Shown here: positions 1-11,374 of the stretch, one piece after another
Position numbering within the stretch: the first letter of the stretch is position 1
Layout of the letters: every line of letters starts with the position of its first letter
Origin: Anthostomella pinea
Lineage: Eukaryota; Ascomycota; Sordariomycetes; Xylariales; Xylariaceae
Assembly (NCBI GenBank): GCA_963556695.1
Contig: CAUWAG010000008.1
Location: 744,001-808,000, forward strand
Direction: 5' to 3'
Length of the DNA stretch: 64,000 bases
Program-made: the position numbers and the translations under genes
Notes under the pieces: model-generated
What the model was told of the DNA's origin: nothing
What the model saw: only the letters and a program-made list of their open reading frames with translations
Databases searched by the model: none

Positions 1-611
1 TGACCACGTACTGGCAGCAAACCATCAACCACCTCGAGTCCGACCAGCATGACTACAAGCTTCACCAGCTGCCGTTGGCCCGCATCAAGAAGGTCATGAA
101 GGCCGACCCGGAAGTCAAGATGATCTCCGCCGAAGCCCCTATCCTCTTCGCCAAGGGCTGCGACATCTTCATCACAGAGCTTACAATGCGAGCATGGATC
201 CACGCCGAAGAGAACAAGCGTCGCACCCTGCAGCGCTCAGACATCGCGTCTGCATTAGCCAAAAGCGACATGTTCGACTTTCTGATTGACATTGTTCCCC
301 GTGAAGAGTCCACCAAGCGTCCGAATCCAACCGGTCAATCGCAGTCTGGCCAAGGCGCACCGTCGGCAGCACCTGGCCAGCAAATGCCTGGTCAGCACGG
401 AATGCCTGGCGCTGCAAACCATATGGCACCTGCCGGTTACATGGGAGAGCACGCGATTGCGCCCGACCAGCAGTATCGTGAACCGCCGCCCATGTATGCC
501 AACCCAGTCCAGGCTGGACCAGGAGCGCCGTATGGCCAGCAGCCGCCACAAGCCATGTATGGTGACATGGAAGGTATGTACGGGTATCCGGGGATGCCTC
601 AGCAGCAGTAG
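1..611 (+). CDS. HAP5: CCAAT-binding factor subunit HAP5 / NF-YC (5' truncated)
   Basis: Subunit C of the heterotrimeric CCAAT-binding complex, which pairs with the HAP3 histone-fold partner in the nucleus and binds CCAAT promoter elements. The frame is open from base 3, so the gene begins before the window. The visible part starts in the conserved block leading to [11 protein letters not shown], followed by the NF-YC histone fold ([17 protein letters not shown], then ELTMRAW, then [13 protein letters not shown], then [12 protein letters not shown]). After the fold comes a low-complexity tail rich in Gln, Pro, Gly and Met, typical of fungal HAP5. No intron is visible in this part. The first TAG is at 609-611, within a CAG run, and the same frame stays open far beyond it (see next entry), so the annotated end is uncertain. 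It is convergent with SEC15. Family identity is seen directly and is very secure; the C-terminal limit is not. Confidence 0.95.
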   Translation, partial: TTYWQQTINHLESDQHDYKLHQLPLARIKKVMKADPEVKMISAEAPILFAKGCDIFITELTMRAWIHAEENKRRTLQRSDIASALAKSDMFDFLIDIVPREESTKRPNPTGQSQSGQGAPSAAPGQQMPGQHGMPGAANHMAPAGYMGEHAIAPDQQYREPPPMYANPVQAGPGAPYGQQPPQAMYGDMEGMYGYPGMPQQQ

Positions 612-1025
612 AATGCTCAAGGCACGCCGGATAACCGTGGAAATCAGGGGGTACAGCAGCAGCAGGATGATGCTCAGGGCACGTTTGAGGAGGGGTTTGA
701 GAGAGTCGTGGGAAGTGTTCTACCTTCAGTCGAGCATGGTAAGGAGATGCAGACAGAAGAGGCACCAGTGCCCTCGGGTGCTCACATCTATGGGTCTCAG
801 AAAGCGGCTGAACGTGCAAATTCGTCGCGTGCTCACATCCATGGGTCTTAGGAGGCGGCTAAGCGTGCAGAGTCGGCACCTTTTCTTACTACGCCAAAGA
901 GTGAGGAAATGCGCCGAACGCTTGACGATTTCGACTTTCTCGACCTTCTCGACCCCGATTTCGACTTTCTTGGCCCTGCGTTGCGAAAGCCTGAGGGTGC
1001 GAATGGAGATGCGCGAAAACAGTAG
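612..1025 (+). other. In-frame C-terminal extension of HAP5 beyond TAG, with a second in-frame TAG
   Basis: The HAP5 frame continues without frameshift from 612 to the TAG at 1023-1025, broken only by one more TAG at 849-851. The conceptual sequence looks protein-like: a Gln stretch, an acidic FEEGFERVVGSVLPS segment, two imperfect copies of an AHI(Y/H)GS.(K/E)AA(E/K)RA motif, and an acidic/hydrophobic end (DDFDFLDLLDPDFDFL). In the first motif copy GS is followed by CAG; in the second the same place is TAG. The first TAG also follows three CAG codons. Both stops are therefore explained by a CAG to TAG change. Possible readings are RIP-like or random C to T nonsense mutations, stop-codon readthrough, or A-to-I editing of UAG to UGG as known in Sordariomycete sexual tissue. 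Alternatively it is simply 3' UTR. Confidence 0.5.
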
Positions 1026-1377
1026 GGGTCGCCCATGGTACAAAGGGGTCTTCGTGAATATCATCCAGGCGGCATAAGTCTCCTTTTCCTTGCTTTCCTT
1101 CATACTTAATTCGTTTCGGTATGGCGTAGGGGACTAGGGTTCAGGGGCAAAGAAATACTCCATCGATGAGCATCGTGTCTGCTACTGCTGCGAATTCGCA
1201 GTGCAAAGAATGCAAATTGATACTTTTACACATTATCCACCGGGCTTGACTAAATGCGTGAGATGATTGGCAGCTCATTTGGTACCAAACCGAGACGACA
1301 GGTTCGACGAGAAGTTGGCGAAACGTTGCGACGCTTGGCCAGGACTGGATATCTGGTTGGTGAGCCTGTGAGTTGTG
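1026..1377. other. Convergent intergenic region, HAP5 / SEC15
   Basis: Short region between the 3' ends of two convergent genes. It must hold both 3' UTRs and terminators. I see no gene or strong repeat in it. Confidence 0.6.
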
Positions 1378-4061
1378 TTAGCCGCCTGCTCCGCGCGAGT
1401 AATAATTCAAGATGATTGCAGATGGCATAACGTACTTTTCCAGCAGCAGCGGGCCGTTCATAGCATCCACTCGGCCGTACTTCTTGTTGCGCGTCGAGAC
1501 GTCGAAGAACTCGTCCGTGTTCTCTGACCGCAGCAGCTGAATAGTCTGCTCCAATTCGTCGAGATTCGAGCGCAGCATGAACCCGTTTTCGAGGCTGTCG
1601 ACGAAGTCTGTAAGGTGCTGAACATCCTTCGAGAGCGCCATCACGCCGTTCGGGTTGATCTTCTTGACGTCTGGAGAGAGGGGCAGGGCCTGATGTGCTA
1701 GGGGGTCAGCGTTGACGCATACTGGAGAGTGGTTGGATGGGAGAAGGGGGACACTGACGAGGATCTTATTGGCTGCGTGACTGAGGGCGTCGAAGTAGAT
1801 GAGCTCCTTGATCTCTCTCGGTAGTCCCAGCAGTGTCGAGTTCATGATATCGGAGAGATATACGGTCAGAGTCTGCATGTAGCTGCTTGGCTCCGAGGGC
1901 TGGTTGTATCCCGTCCAGTCGTACTCCGCTGTGTCCACAAGGTCATCGATCTTCGAATTGACCAACTCGAAGATGCGCTTCTCCGCCGTCTTCTTGTTCT
2001 CTCTGAACTGTTCAGTGGCCCCGAGGGTCAACGGCCCACCTGCGGATGCGGACGAGCGTGCCCGGATAAGAAGCTGCTCTAGCTCCTGGCACGCAGTCTC
2101 GAAGTGTTCCAAGTTGATCAAGATCTGTACTATTTGACCCAGATACTGCGAGCTCAGTCTTTCGACAAGAGACTGGCACACCTTTTCTGTGAGGAGCTCG
2201 TCAAGGGACTGTTCCGCGGTCAGAGAAATACCCTAGCAAGTGTTATTAGGGAGGGAGGCCTTACTTTGCGCAGAGTATCGTCAATCTTGTTCGGATGCTG
2301 GAAGTGATCGTCCGAGAAGAAATAGAACTGGTTGAGGAAATTCCTAATGTCGATACAACACAGTGGGTACATCTGCGAGAAGGGCAGAACACAGGGGAAC
2401 CTGTGATGGTTAGACGCGTTTCGTGATGGGCATCAGGGTAGTTCGCTTACGTCAACTCTTCGATCGGTTTGTCTTGATTAAACCAGCTAACATTGACGAC
2501 CTTATCGTACTCCTCTCTGGAGTTGATAGCCATTGGCATGTAGTCATCAGTTGACACGATCTTTGAGAGGTTAGCCTGGTTCCCGCAGCAGCAGAAAAAG
2601 ATGACCGCACCTCTTGAAAATCCTCGCTGAATCTTCTCTTGAGTAACTCTGCGTATTTGTCGAATAGTGTGACTAGAAAGTCGTCAAGTCTCACAACTGA
2701 GTAGCCCCATCCCTGTGCCTGCGAGTTAGCACTGCTTCACTCGGGAGAGTCAAGTCCCCTACCTCCATGGTCTGGATGAACAGAGCGATTACCCCCTTCA
2801 GCTTCAAGAGAACTTCGGCGTTACCGACGTCACCTAAGGCTTTCGAGGTCAACGATATTGCAGTAGAGCACATTGAATCCCACAATTCCTCAACCTGCGT
2901 GTGTTAGCGGCATACACGGAATAGTAACTGGAGATATGCATACATCGATGGCCGTACGAAGTTGCGGCGCCCTTCGCATCGTTGCTTTTTCAATAATGGC
3001 AAACCCGGCAATGCCCTCCAACAGACTACTTAGAGACTGCTCGTCGTCTGTTGTAAGGCTTACAGAGCTTGGTAGAAGTAGCTCTTTTTGTCGTCTTCTT
3101 GTAGCAGCGTACTCGGACCGAAACTTATCGCTTTGCCCAAGGGCCTCATGGATATGCAGAGCCTCGAAAAGGGGGGTGAAGTCGACCTGGCTGGAATTAG
3201 CCGCACCGTACCGTAAGGTTATGGAATTCAGAACGTCCTTACCTGCAACTCCTCGTTATCGAGCACGTCGAACTCCTCACTTTCGTCGAAAACTAGTTCA
3301 ATGGCCGAGTTTAGTTTGAAATTGTTCAAAAAATCGTCATTCTCGACTCGTTCTCGTTGGCGAGACCGACGCATCTCTGTATGGTAAAATGCAACCTCTC
3401 CAAGGAACTGCGAAGTCTCCCTTATACGATATAGCCATGTGTTGAGATCTGTCATGACTGCTTCGGAAATAGTCTTTTGCGAAGCTGGAATGGACTTTTG
3501 GATCAGATCGGCCAGCCGATGCTGAGTAGCATACTTGTTCTGTATGGTGGGAATAAGGAATTCGTTCTGGAGGTCGTCGAGAGACTTGAGCGCGCCATAG
3601 TATTTCTTCTTCCGGATCAATTCATGCGCGTTGTTGACAGCGTGCAGTATCTTCAGAGACTCCTTCAGCGCATCGGACACGTCGGATATATTCTCCCGGA
3701 CAGCGCGTGTGTTGACCAGCGCTTGCTTTTGCTCTGCCAACTTTTCGGTGCTAGCTTGTATGGACTGGTTCAGCTCGAGGATATCGGCCGTCAGAGTGAC
3801 GGTTCGTTCGCGAACGTTCTGGAGCTGATTGACAGAGCCGAGGAACTCTTCATGCTTCGTCAAGCCTATCCTCTCGATCTCGGATTCCCGGTCGTCGGCG
3901 TACTGCGAAAGGGTTTGGGTGAGGGCGCTCGAGCGGCTGGTGATGGTCGCATCTTTGAGGACGGGGATGAGCTGGTCGAGGAACTCGCCGTCAGAGGTAG
4001 ACAGTATGATCTGCTGGACGGCTGAGCCGTAGTCGTCGTAGTTCTGTACCCTTCGCACCAT
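1378..4061 (-). CDS. SEC15: Exocyst complex subunit Sec15
   Basis: Sec15 is the exocyst subunit that binds the Rab GTPase Sec4 and tethers secretory vesicles at the plasma membrane, needed for hyphal tip growth. The start is ATG at 4061 (MVRRVQNYDDYG). Seven exons join in phase: 4061-3243, 3186-2944, 2894-2763, 2712-2611, 2560-2451, 2400-2265 and 2232-1378, giving 798 residues, the usual size for fungal Sec15. Diagnostic blocks are the N-terminal helical region with NAHELIRKKKYYGALKSLDD, then the exon-5/6 block with SWFNQDKPIEELTFP and FPCVLPFSQMYPLCCIDIRNF, then the C-terminal helical domain to the TAA at 1378. All introns are 50-57 bp with GT...AG ends, except the 32-bp one at 2264-2233, which is very short. 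A longer open frame upstream of 4061 uses weaker starts and lacks similarity to the family. Confidence 0.95.
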
Positions 4062-6119
4062 ATTGACAGCCACTGCCGAGCAGCTGGTACAACAAGGGGG
4101 TGCGACTCCGGATCCGAATGAGAAGTACGTAGGGAGGGTATGGAATCTTATGGTTTGGGCCACAACAAATGGCTATTTGAGTATTGTGTCGTTAACCAGG
4201 ACCACATTCCGAAATGGCTGGGCGGCGGGATGGTTAGCAGAATCGCAGAGTCTTGTCGACACACAGAGCCGCTGAGTATGGATGTATTCGCCGTTCGGAT
4301 CCAGGTGCCCCGGTGTTTCTTAAGAACTTGCAGGTGCAGCAGGCAGGGATTCGGGAAGCTGGGGGAGCCGCATTGCCAGATGTTCCCCAGTCTTGAGAAC
4401 AAGTCCAGCCCCATACTGCCTGTGGCTGGTGCACATCTAAGACTGTGGCGCATAACTTCATCCCAAAACTACTACTAGAATCATCATATTCTGCGAACCA
4501 CGAGCATGAACGTGTGCCATCAGGCCTAGACACCAGATAGCAGCTCTTGCCGGAGACTCCGTCTGTATCCCTAATTTCAAATTTCGCCATCTAAACCGTG
4601 GTCTTCGCTTGACGCTGCTTTCTCCAGCTCACCCCAAATAATCTACTCCATCGTGGTTGGCGAACTGCCATTTCAGAACCCGGGAGGGAAATCCTGCAAC
4701 CCTGATTCGCTATGTGGGCTAGACCTGTACGTAAACAGAGTCCTACGCTTCCATGTACTGGAAGACTACACGTGGTCTATCAGACAAGCTACTCACTTGC
4801 AGCGCCCTTCTTTGATGATTGGCGCACGCCTCATGGTTGGTTGGGTTGATGACCTCCAGACAAATGATCCCATGCCGGGTCTTTATTCAGCTACGTGACA
4901 TGACTTCAGATGGTGTGATGCCTTTCTACATGTCTACCTAGCTTATCAATCTCACTTGTCTGATACGCGGCATCTGATCGATATTGCTCGGCTAAGGACA
5001 TTCCAAGACGGAAGTCTCCATGCTTCGACACAGCACAAAGAGGAGATGACTGTTCAGAGCCCAGGCGGCTTCAATATGCCGAAGCTTCGAGGTCGAGGGA
5101 AAAGACGAACAGAGTTCAGCCATGAGCCACCAAAAAAATCGGTAATTTACTCAAGGTTACAGCAGAGCCTGGATTGATTCCACATCATCGATACCGCCTC
5201 AATCTGCTGGGTTAGGAAGACGAAAGTCAATATGCCGAAGCACTCAATGGTTTCAACAACCGCCTCTGGGGAAGACGACAACCATCTACTCGCGTAGTTC
5301 TCCTAGGACTTCCCAGTGCATCAGGAGATTGAATGGCATGCAAGGACCTGGATCGAAATAAGGTGCTCAAGTCAGAAAGGGGCTAAGACTAGGCAAACCA
5401 CAGAGTTGCAAATGTCACCGGTGTAGGACCCCGGCTACCCACGTGTGCACTCGTGTCATTGCTGACAGTCAGATAGTGATCGGCCCTTGATCACGGCCCA
5501 GGTGGTTGTCACCTTTGAATCACCCTCTTGGTCTATTGGCTGATAAAGGTCCGATCAAAAATGGGCTTGTTTGCTAATGTGATCCCAAAATGGCGGAGAA
5601 GCAGAGAGGTTCAGCCGGAGTGGACACATCCGTGGATGGATCTGTTTGGTGCTTTTCATTGGGGTGTCGACAAGGAGAGAGAGATACATGTAGAGCATGA
5701 ATCAACCTGGCTGGCAAAACTGTAAGTGGTCCGCGCATTGCCTTTTTTTATCACACACTCGACGAGCCAGAAGGTATTGCAATTCAGCTGGAAATGCAAC
5801 GAATATTCAGTGCACGTCTACCTAAGAATGAACCATGTAACTTACCATACTCTGAATGCAGGAGTACCAATACCCAAATACATGGAGTCCAGAGTCCAAA
5901 AGACACAATCAATTCCACCTGCAACCTTAATCATTGATTGCGGAGCCATGCCCCTTCTGGGTAAGCTTGCTGCGTGTGAGTTGTAATGGAAGGCAGTTAC
6001 GCCATTTGCGTCTGAAACGAGTTCCTTCCCACCAGTAATGCCCAGTCTGTCTGGCTGGCGCCTTCCTCGCATTTACCAGCAGTCACTGAAATCTCTGACA
6101 CACATGATTTCAAGCTGAG
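4062..6119. other. Gene-poor intergenic stretch upstream of SEC15
   Basis: About 2 kb without a convincing coding region. Short open frames here lack splice-linked neighbours, domain motifs or coding-like composition. The part next to 4061 must hold the SEC15 promoter. A degenerate dispersed repeat lies at about 5060-5220 (separate entry). Confidence 0.6.
5060..5220 (+). repeat. Degenerate dispersed repeat, copy A
   Basis: This segment aligns with about 18800-18945 on the same strand. Shared blocks in order are GAGGGA.AAGA, the exact string AGCCATGAGCCACCAAA, then a divergent AT-rich spacer, TACTCAAGGTTACAGCAGAGCC (against TGCTCAAGGTTGCGGCAGAGCC), and CAATCTGCTGGGTT. By eye the core is roughly 70-75 percent identical over 100 bp, with many transition differences. 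It has no coding frame. It may be a non-autonomous element or a duplicated promoter fragment. Confidence 0.6.
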
Positions 6120-8601
6120 TCCCATGCCCATCCAGACTAACTGGAATCCTCTCCTTCACCCTCCTCCCTGTCTTCCTCTCAACACTCCAACTCTCTCACT
6201 CAGCCTCGAGTCATCTCTAGCACCTGTCATCCCTCCGCCCCTAGAACTTGGTATTGCCTTGGTACGGCTTTGAGTCCGCCCATTGTTGAATTGGTTCTTG
6301 ATCCATTCAGATATCCCCAAGGGCACCGCTTGGACCCGGGACTGCATCGACACCCACCTCAGCAATCCGTTGGCCTGTGCAGACAACATCCACGAGGACA
6401 CACGATCGTCAAGCATCCCCTCAGGACCCCGTGGCCACTCTCGCAGCACTTCCACTGCATGGACCACACTGCAAAGACCCTTTGGTGCTCCGTGATCGCA
6501 TAATACCTACCTGCCCATTCACAGCTTCCCATACAACCGCATTGTCAGTGGTATTCCATTGTCGCTGAACGATCTCGAGGTTCTGCCACACCCTTGGAAT
6601 CGGCGATTACTTAAACCCACATCGACGAACCAGATGAGCAGACTCCCGTCATCTTCCATACCGTTTCCCTGTAGGTTCAACGTTGTCGATGATCTTCTGT
6701 CCAATTGCTGACAAGTTGCTGTCATAGTCGAAGCAAAACCTTGACCAGATATTCACATCTCTGTTCGCCACACCTTCCTCAAGATACCGCACGGCTCTGA
6801 CGCCAAATCTCCACCCTAATCGACGCCACCTTTACAGACTATATCTTGATTCTCCTGGAGAACCGTCTCCACCCCTAGTCACCCCTACTGCCCAAGCTGC
6901 AACAGCAGAACAACCACCCAAAGCGTCAGTGACTTGGACCACACGTCCATATTCTCGTTCCAGTAAGTTGAAGCCTCGTACTGTCCCGGCTTTCGTCTCT
7001 CGATTTCCATCACCACCTTACCTTCATCTGAGTTTCGCAAGCACCTCTCCATCTCTTTACTCGCTATCCCCAAAGAGTAGCCCCACACCGTGGCTTGCAT
7101 CTCCTATCTGACTGCCCGTCTGCTCCCCACCTCCCGTACTTGACCCCCTACTACCACCCAAATCTTCAATAACCTCGACTTTTCCCAAACGGGTATTGCA
7201 CCTTGATCCTTCAAGCCTTCATACACAGTGTGACTGGGCAATACAACCCTTTGTAGTTGCTTCAATTTGGTGGCATCTCCAGAGCATCGTGATATTCCGC
7301 TCTCCAGATTGCACGACTTGACCAGAGATACAAGAACCTGAAGGACAACCCTCTGAACCGTCATTAGCATTTGCCTTCTTCAAACGATACCGCTACGGAG
7401 CTATAGCTAACTCTGACAGAATACAGTCGAGGCTTGATCCTGATCTTCTTCTCATACCATCAATCTATCTTGATCGTACTGCCACGTACCGCAGCCCGTG
7501 GAAGACAAAACACCAGGTCTATAACACTCGGCGACATCACAGCGCACGTAGCAAGGTTCGTATCTTGACCCCTTACCTGCGGTCGTCTGCTTCAATTATC
7601 CTCCCCGCGAAACCTTCCGCCACCCTGACACGGATAGCTCAACATATATGCTTCACCTTTCCATCCCACAAACCTCCGGTTCCGCACAATGCTTGCCTCC
7701 TTACTGACCACCTAGTATATCAGATTCCATACCTCGCTTTCTGCACTCGGACAGCGATTCTCAGGAGAGCAACAAGACGGCAACCTCTGTGCTGGATCCA
7801 ACCCCGCACCCTATCGTCCAAGACGTCGGATCACTTACAACAGCATACGCATACGCCGCGATTCCCAGTAGCACACCAGTCGTTCGTTATATTCACTTCT
7901 GTGAAATAGTTGGGTAGGCAATGTCCCGGCCCATTCACTTTTGCAGTTTTGACTGAACTCTTCACGTAGTGATCATTGATACCTTCTTTCCATTGATCTC
8001 TTCAGATAGATCAGACCATCTGAAGGATAGCGATCTACTCAGCCCCCAGCCAACCCATTGTCAGTGTCCATTTACCCACATCCGCGCTCCTGCCCAGCGC
8101 CGCATCCCCACCATCTACACCTACTTCCTCAGCCCATCATCTCTGGACCAGTTCCTTGATCATCCAACTGACCCTCCTGACAGAACCATCAGTCCCAACC
8201 ACCAGACCCTCCTGACAGAACCATCAGTTCCAACCAGCGAGACGTGAATTTCAATCGACCTCGATTCTCCGGACCGTCGATATTTTGCCATCCTGGTAAA
8301 AACCTGAGGCCATTTCCATCTTCTCCATTACCCCACGAGATCATAGCAAGGTACTTACATAGTCTTTTGCCCGATCTGAGGCACGCAATGTGAGTTTGAT
8401 CCGAACCCCTATCAATGGTCATCACTACCAAATCGGATCATGTGAATGCATTGCCCGACAGCGGATTTTGGGCCTTTTCATTCATGGACTTTGCTAACTT
8501 TACTTCCAACAGTACGGTACCAGTTCCAATTTTCAGTCCCAGGACTCATCTTCCCAACCTCCATAACCAGACGACTCCGATTCTCGCAAGATTTCCTCCG
8601 A
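6120..8601 (+). other. Pyrimidine-rich leader / promoter region of the Mei2-like gene
   Basis: About 2.5 kb in which the plus strand is rich in C and T and poor in long coding frames, leading up to the Mei2-like start. It looks like a long promoter plus 5' leader, possibly with untranslated introns (candidate donor near 8350, GTACTTACAT). Regulators of development in ascomycetes often have such long leaders, which is an analogy rather than proof. It contains a 35-bp tandem duplication (separate entry). Confidence 0.5.
8170..8239 (+). repeat. 35-bp tandem duplication (two copies)
   Basis: Two adjacent copies of a 35-bp unit starting GACCCTCCTGACAGAACCAT at 8170 and again at 8205. They differ at only a few positions, which suggests a recent duplication. 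It lies in the leader of the Mei2-like gene about 360 bases before its start codon. Confidence 0.85.
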
Positions 8602-11374
8602 ATGTATAGCATGCATCGATTCTCTGAGGTGCCTGCTAGTTCAGCAAGCAACATGAGCAACCTACCTCAGAATCGAGAGGCGCACTACAACCCTGCGTCG
8701 CCTCATTCGTCCAGTGGTGCAGCCGATTCTTTCAAAGGCACCCCGGACACGCGACTCACAGCCTTCTCTCCTGACGACGGCTCCTCCAAGTCCTCCCGGG
8801 CATTGCAGTCTCTGAACTTCGGCAACCGAGACAATGGTCCCATTCGTTTCGCGGTCTCCTCTCCGCGCTCGCGTGAGCTTCTGCGTTCGCGAGAGCTTCT
8901 GCGTTCGCGAGAGCTTCCGAGCTCATTCTACCGCAACAATCTGCAGCTCGAGAAGGACCCGTTCGTGTCGTCTTCGGCCACCGATGTAGCCAGATCGGCG
9001 CAGAAGCTATCGCCAACGGCGTCGGTTTTCTCACCTTTCCCCACGCCCACCATTACTCGCGGTTCAGCCTCAGAGCCGATCGGTGCCCCGAGACCGGGCT
9101 CGAGAGATCGTGGCCAGGTCCAAGTCCAGTCATCTACAGACAATGCCCAGCAGGTCAAGTTTGTCCACACCAGCCTGAGCACGGATCTCGGCATTTCGAG
9201 ATGCCTAGTTCTCTCCATTTCCGGAGATAGACTTGGTGCTGTCGAGGTCGGACACTATTTATCGGTAATACTCCCGCATTGACACTAATCTGTTTGCATG
9301 AGCTCACCAATGACAGGACCTAGATTCGACAGGTACTCAATTCGAGGGAGGCAGACAGATCTGTGACGGTGGAGACCGGGTGTTTGTTCGTTTCGCCAAT
9401 ATCCGCGATGCTTGCGCTGTGTTCTCAAACATCACCCTTGGATTCAACCGGAATTGGTCTGCCAATTACATTGCCCCGCGCGAATTCTCTCAGGTATTTG
9501 GTCACTTGTACAAGAAGCCAGGGCATGTCTAACAATGTGCATAGATCGTGGAGCCCGCATCCGGCCTTGTCACAGCTCACGAAGCACAGCTCTACCTGAA
9601 CGTCTTTGCCACCCCTGCATCCTTGCACGCGGACATGCAGCAATTGGAGGCCACCCTCAAGACCATCCTACAGGAAGAGGGTGATCTCTTTGCTTACAAG
9701 GCCCAGCCGACGTCCGGAGCAGAGGGCAGCATCTACAGTGCCGTTGCGGAGTACTGTGACAATGATGTGTCCCTCCGTGCCATCTCGAGATTCAACAATT
9801 TCATAGTCGAGGTGAGTTTGAGGTATCCATTATGGTATAGATACAAGTCATGGCTAATAGTTTACGCAGGGCGGATTCCAGGTCTGCATGGTGCTGTTCC
9901 GACCCGACATTCCTTCGTTCGTCAATGCAATGCAAGGCAGTATCGTCAGCCCTGCTCGAACTACAGCTGACGCATCGGACTTGGTGGGAGGCTTTACCCG
10001 GATGTCTATGTCTTCAGGGCCGCAGTCGGTCATGCAGTCCATGCGCAATACTCCATTCAACACTCCGGCTCGATCCCCTGGATTCCACTTCCAGCCATCT
10101 TACGGAATGGTACCCGTTGTGTACCAAGTTCCCGTCAGCCCACCCTACGTATTCGACCAGGTTCCCTCGCGTTGCCAGAGTGCTGCGATGTCGTCCAGCG
10201 GCTATCCCTTCCCAATGATGGCTCCAACTACTCCCTACACATCACATGAACTTATGACCCCGCGTCATTTGCAGCAGACATACGGTCGACGACAGAATGC
10301 CATGCGAGTGGCTAGATCCCCTTACTACCAGCAGTCCAATCACCATAACCATGTCGACGTCAACCGAATTCGGGAGGGCACCGATGTTCGCACAACTGTA
10401 AGTCGCCTTCCCACTGGAACATCGAACGTGAGCTCACCAAGGACAGATTATGTTGCGAAACATACCCAACAAGGTTGACCAGGCGATGTTGAAGAGAATC
10501 GTTGACGAGTCCAGCTGGGGAAAATACGACTTCATGTACCTTCGCATCGACTTCGCCAACGATTGCAAGTAAGCTATCTTCGGCTCCCCAGAATGGGACG
10601 TTATTGACATGATTATGCCAGTGTCGGTTACGCGTTCATCAACTTCGTGGATGTGAGTATTTCAAACACCCCAAGTATCTGTATTCGACTAACTTGCCTT
10701 TAGCCCTTGGACATCATCGATGTAAGTCCGCATATATATATACGATGGGTGTGGTCCCCTCTGACTCGTCCTCAGTTCGTGAATGCTCGAGGCAATCAAC
10801 GCTGGAATTGCTTCAAGAGTGACAAGGTCGCCGAGATCTCGTATGCCAGTAAGTCCATATAGGGAACTCCAAGCGTGTCGTGTGCGCGCGTAGGTTATCA
10901 CCTGCTGACACGAACAATAGCTATCCAAGGCAAAGACTGCCTTGTCCAGAAGTTCCGCAACAGCTCTGTCATGCTTGAAGCTCCCCATTATCGACCCAAG
11001 GTGAGTCTATTCACACGACGGCGGTTTCCAACCTGTAGCTAACCGTTCCAGCTCTACTACACCTTGAACGGCCCATGCCCCGAACTCTCTGGGAATGAGG
11101 AGGCCTTCCCCGAGCCAGACAATCAGTCAAAGATGAAGAGAAGCTGCGAGAACGCGGAGCACGTTGGTAAGTGATTCTAGCCTCTGTCATTTGGATTGTG
11201 ATTGGGGTTACTGACGGGTCCCGGACAGGTCTCTTTACACCCAACGCTGGACAGCACTTCCGGGATGAGCAACGTCGACGCCGCTCTCAGTTTGACCGTG
11301 GAACTCGACTAGCAGCACTCGAGGAATTCGACTATGATGCATCCTCGCATCAAAGTCGGTACTCCCCGCAGTAA
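8602..11374 (+). CDS. Mei2-like RNA-binding protein
   Basis: Mei2-type proteins bind RNA and control entry into meiosis or growth and differentiation; Schizosaccharomyces Mei2 is the reference. Start chosen at ATG 8602 (MYSMHRFSEVPASSAS). About ten short introns join the exons. Exon 1 is Ser/Pro-rich and holds a 3x SRELLR-type repeat. The middle carries degenerate RRM-like segments (FEGGRQICDGGDRVFVRFANIRDACAVF, interrupted here: FEGGRQICDG then DRVFVRFANIRDACAVF; later GGFQVCMVLFRPDIPSF). The last exons encode the diagnostic C-terminal Mei2 RRM: TTIMLRNIPNKVDQAML, then WGKYDFMYLRIDFAND, VGYAFINFVDPLDIIDF, ending with a QKFRNSSVML.APHYRPKLYY segment. Stop TAA at 11372-11374. The introns within the RRM part are dense, giving exons as short as 18 bases. 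Family assignment is strong; the exact function here is inferred. Confidence 0.92.
8866..8919 (+). repeat. 18-bp coding tandem repeat (x3)
   Basis: Three adjacent 18-bp units with consensus CGYTCGCGWGAGCTTCYG, read as SRELLR, SRELLR, SRELPS-like. The second and third copies are almost identical. The repeat keeps the reading frame of the Mei2-like N-terminal region and is a likely site of length variation between strains. Confidence 0.85.
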
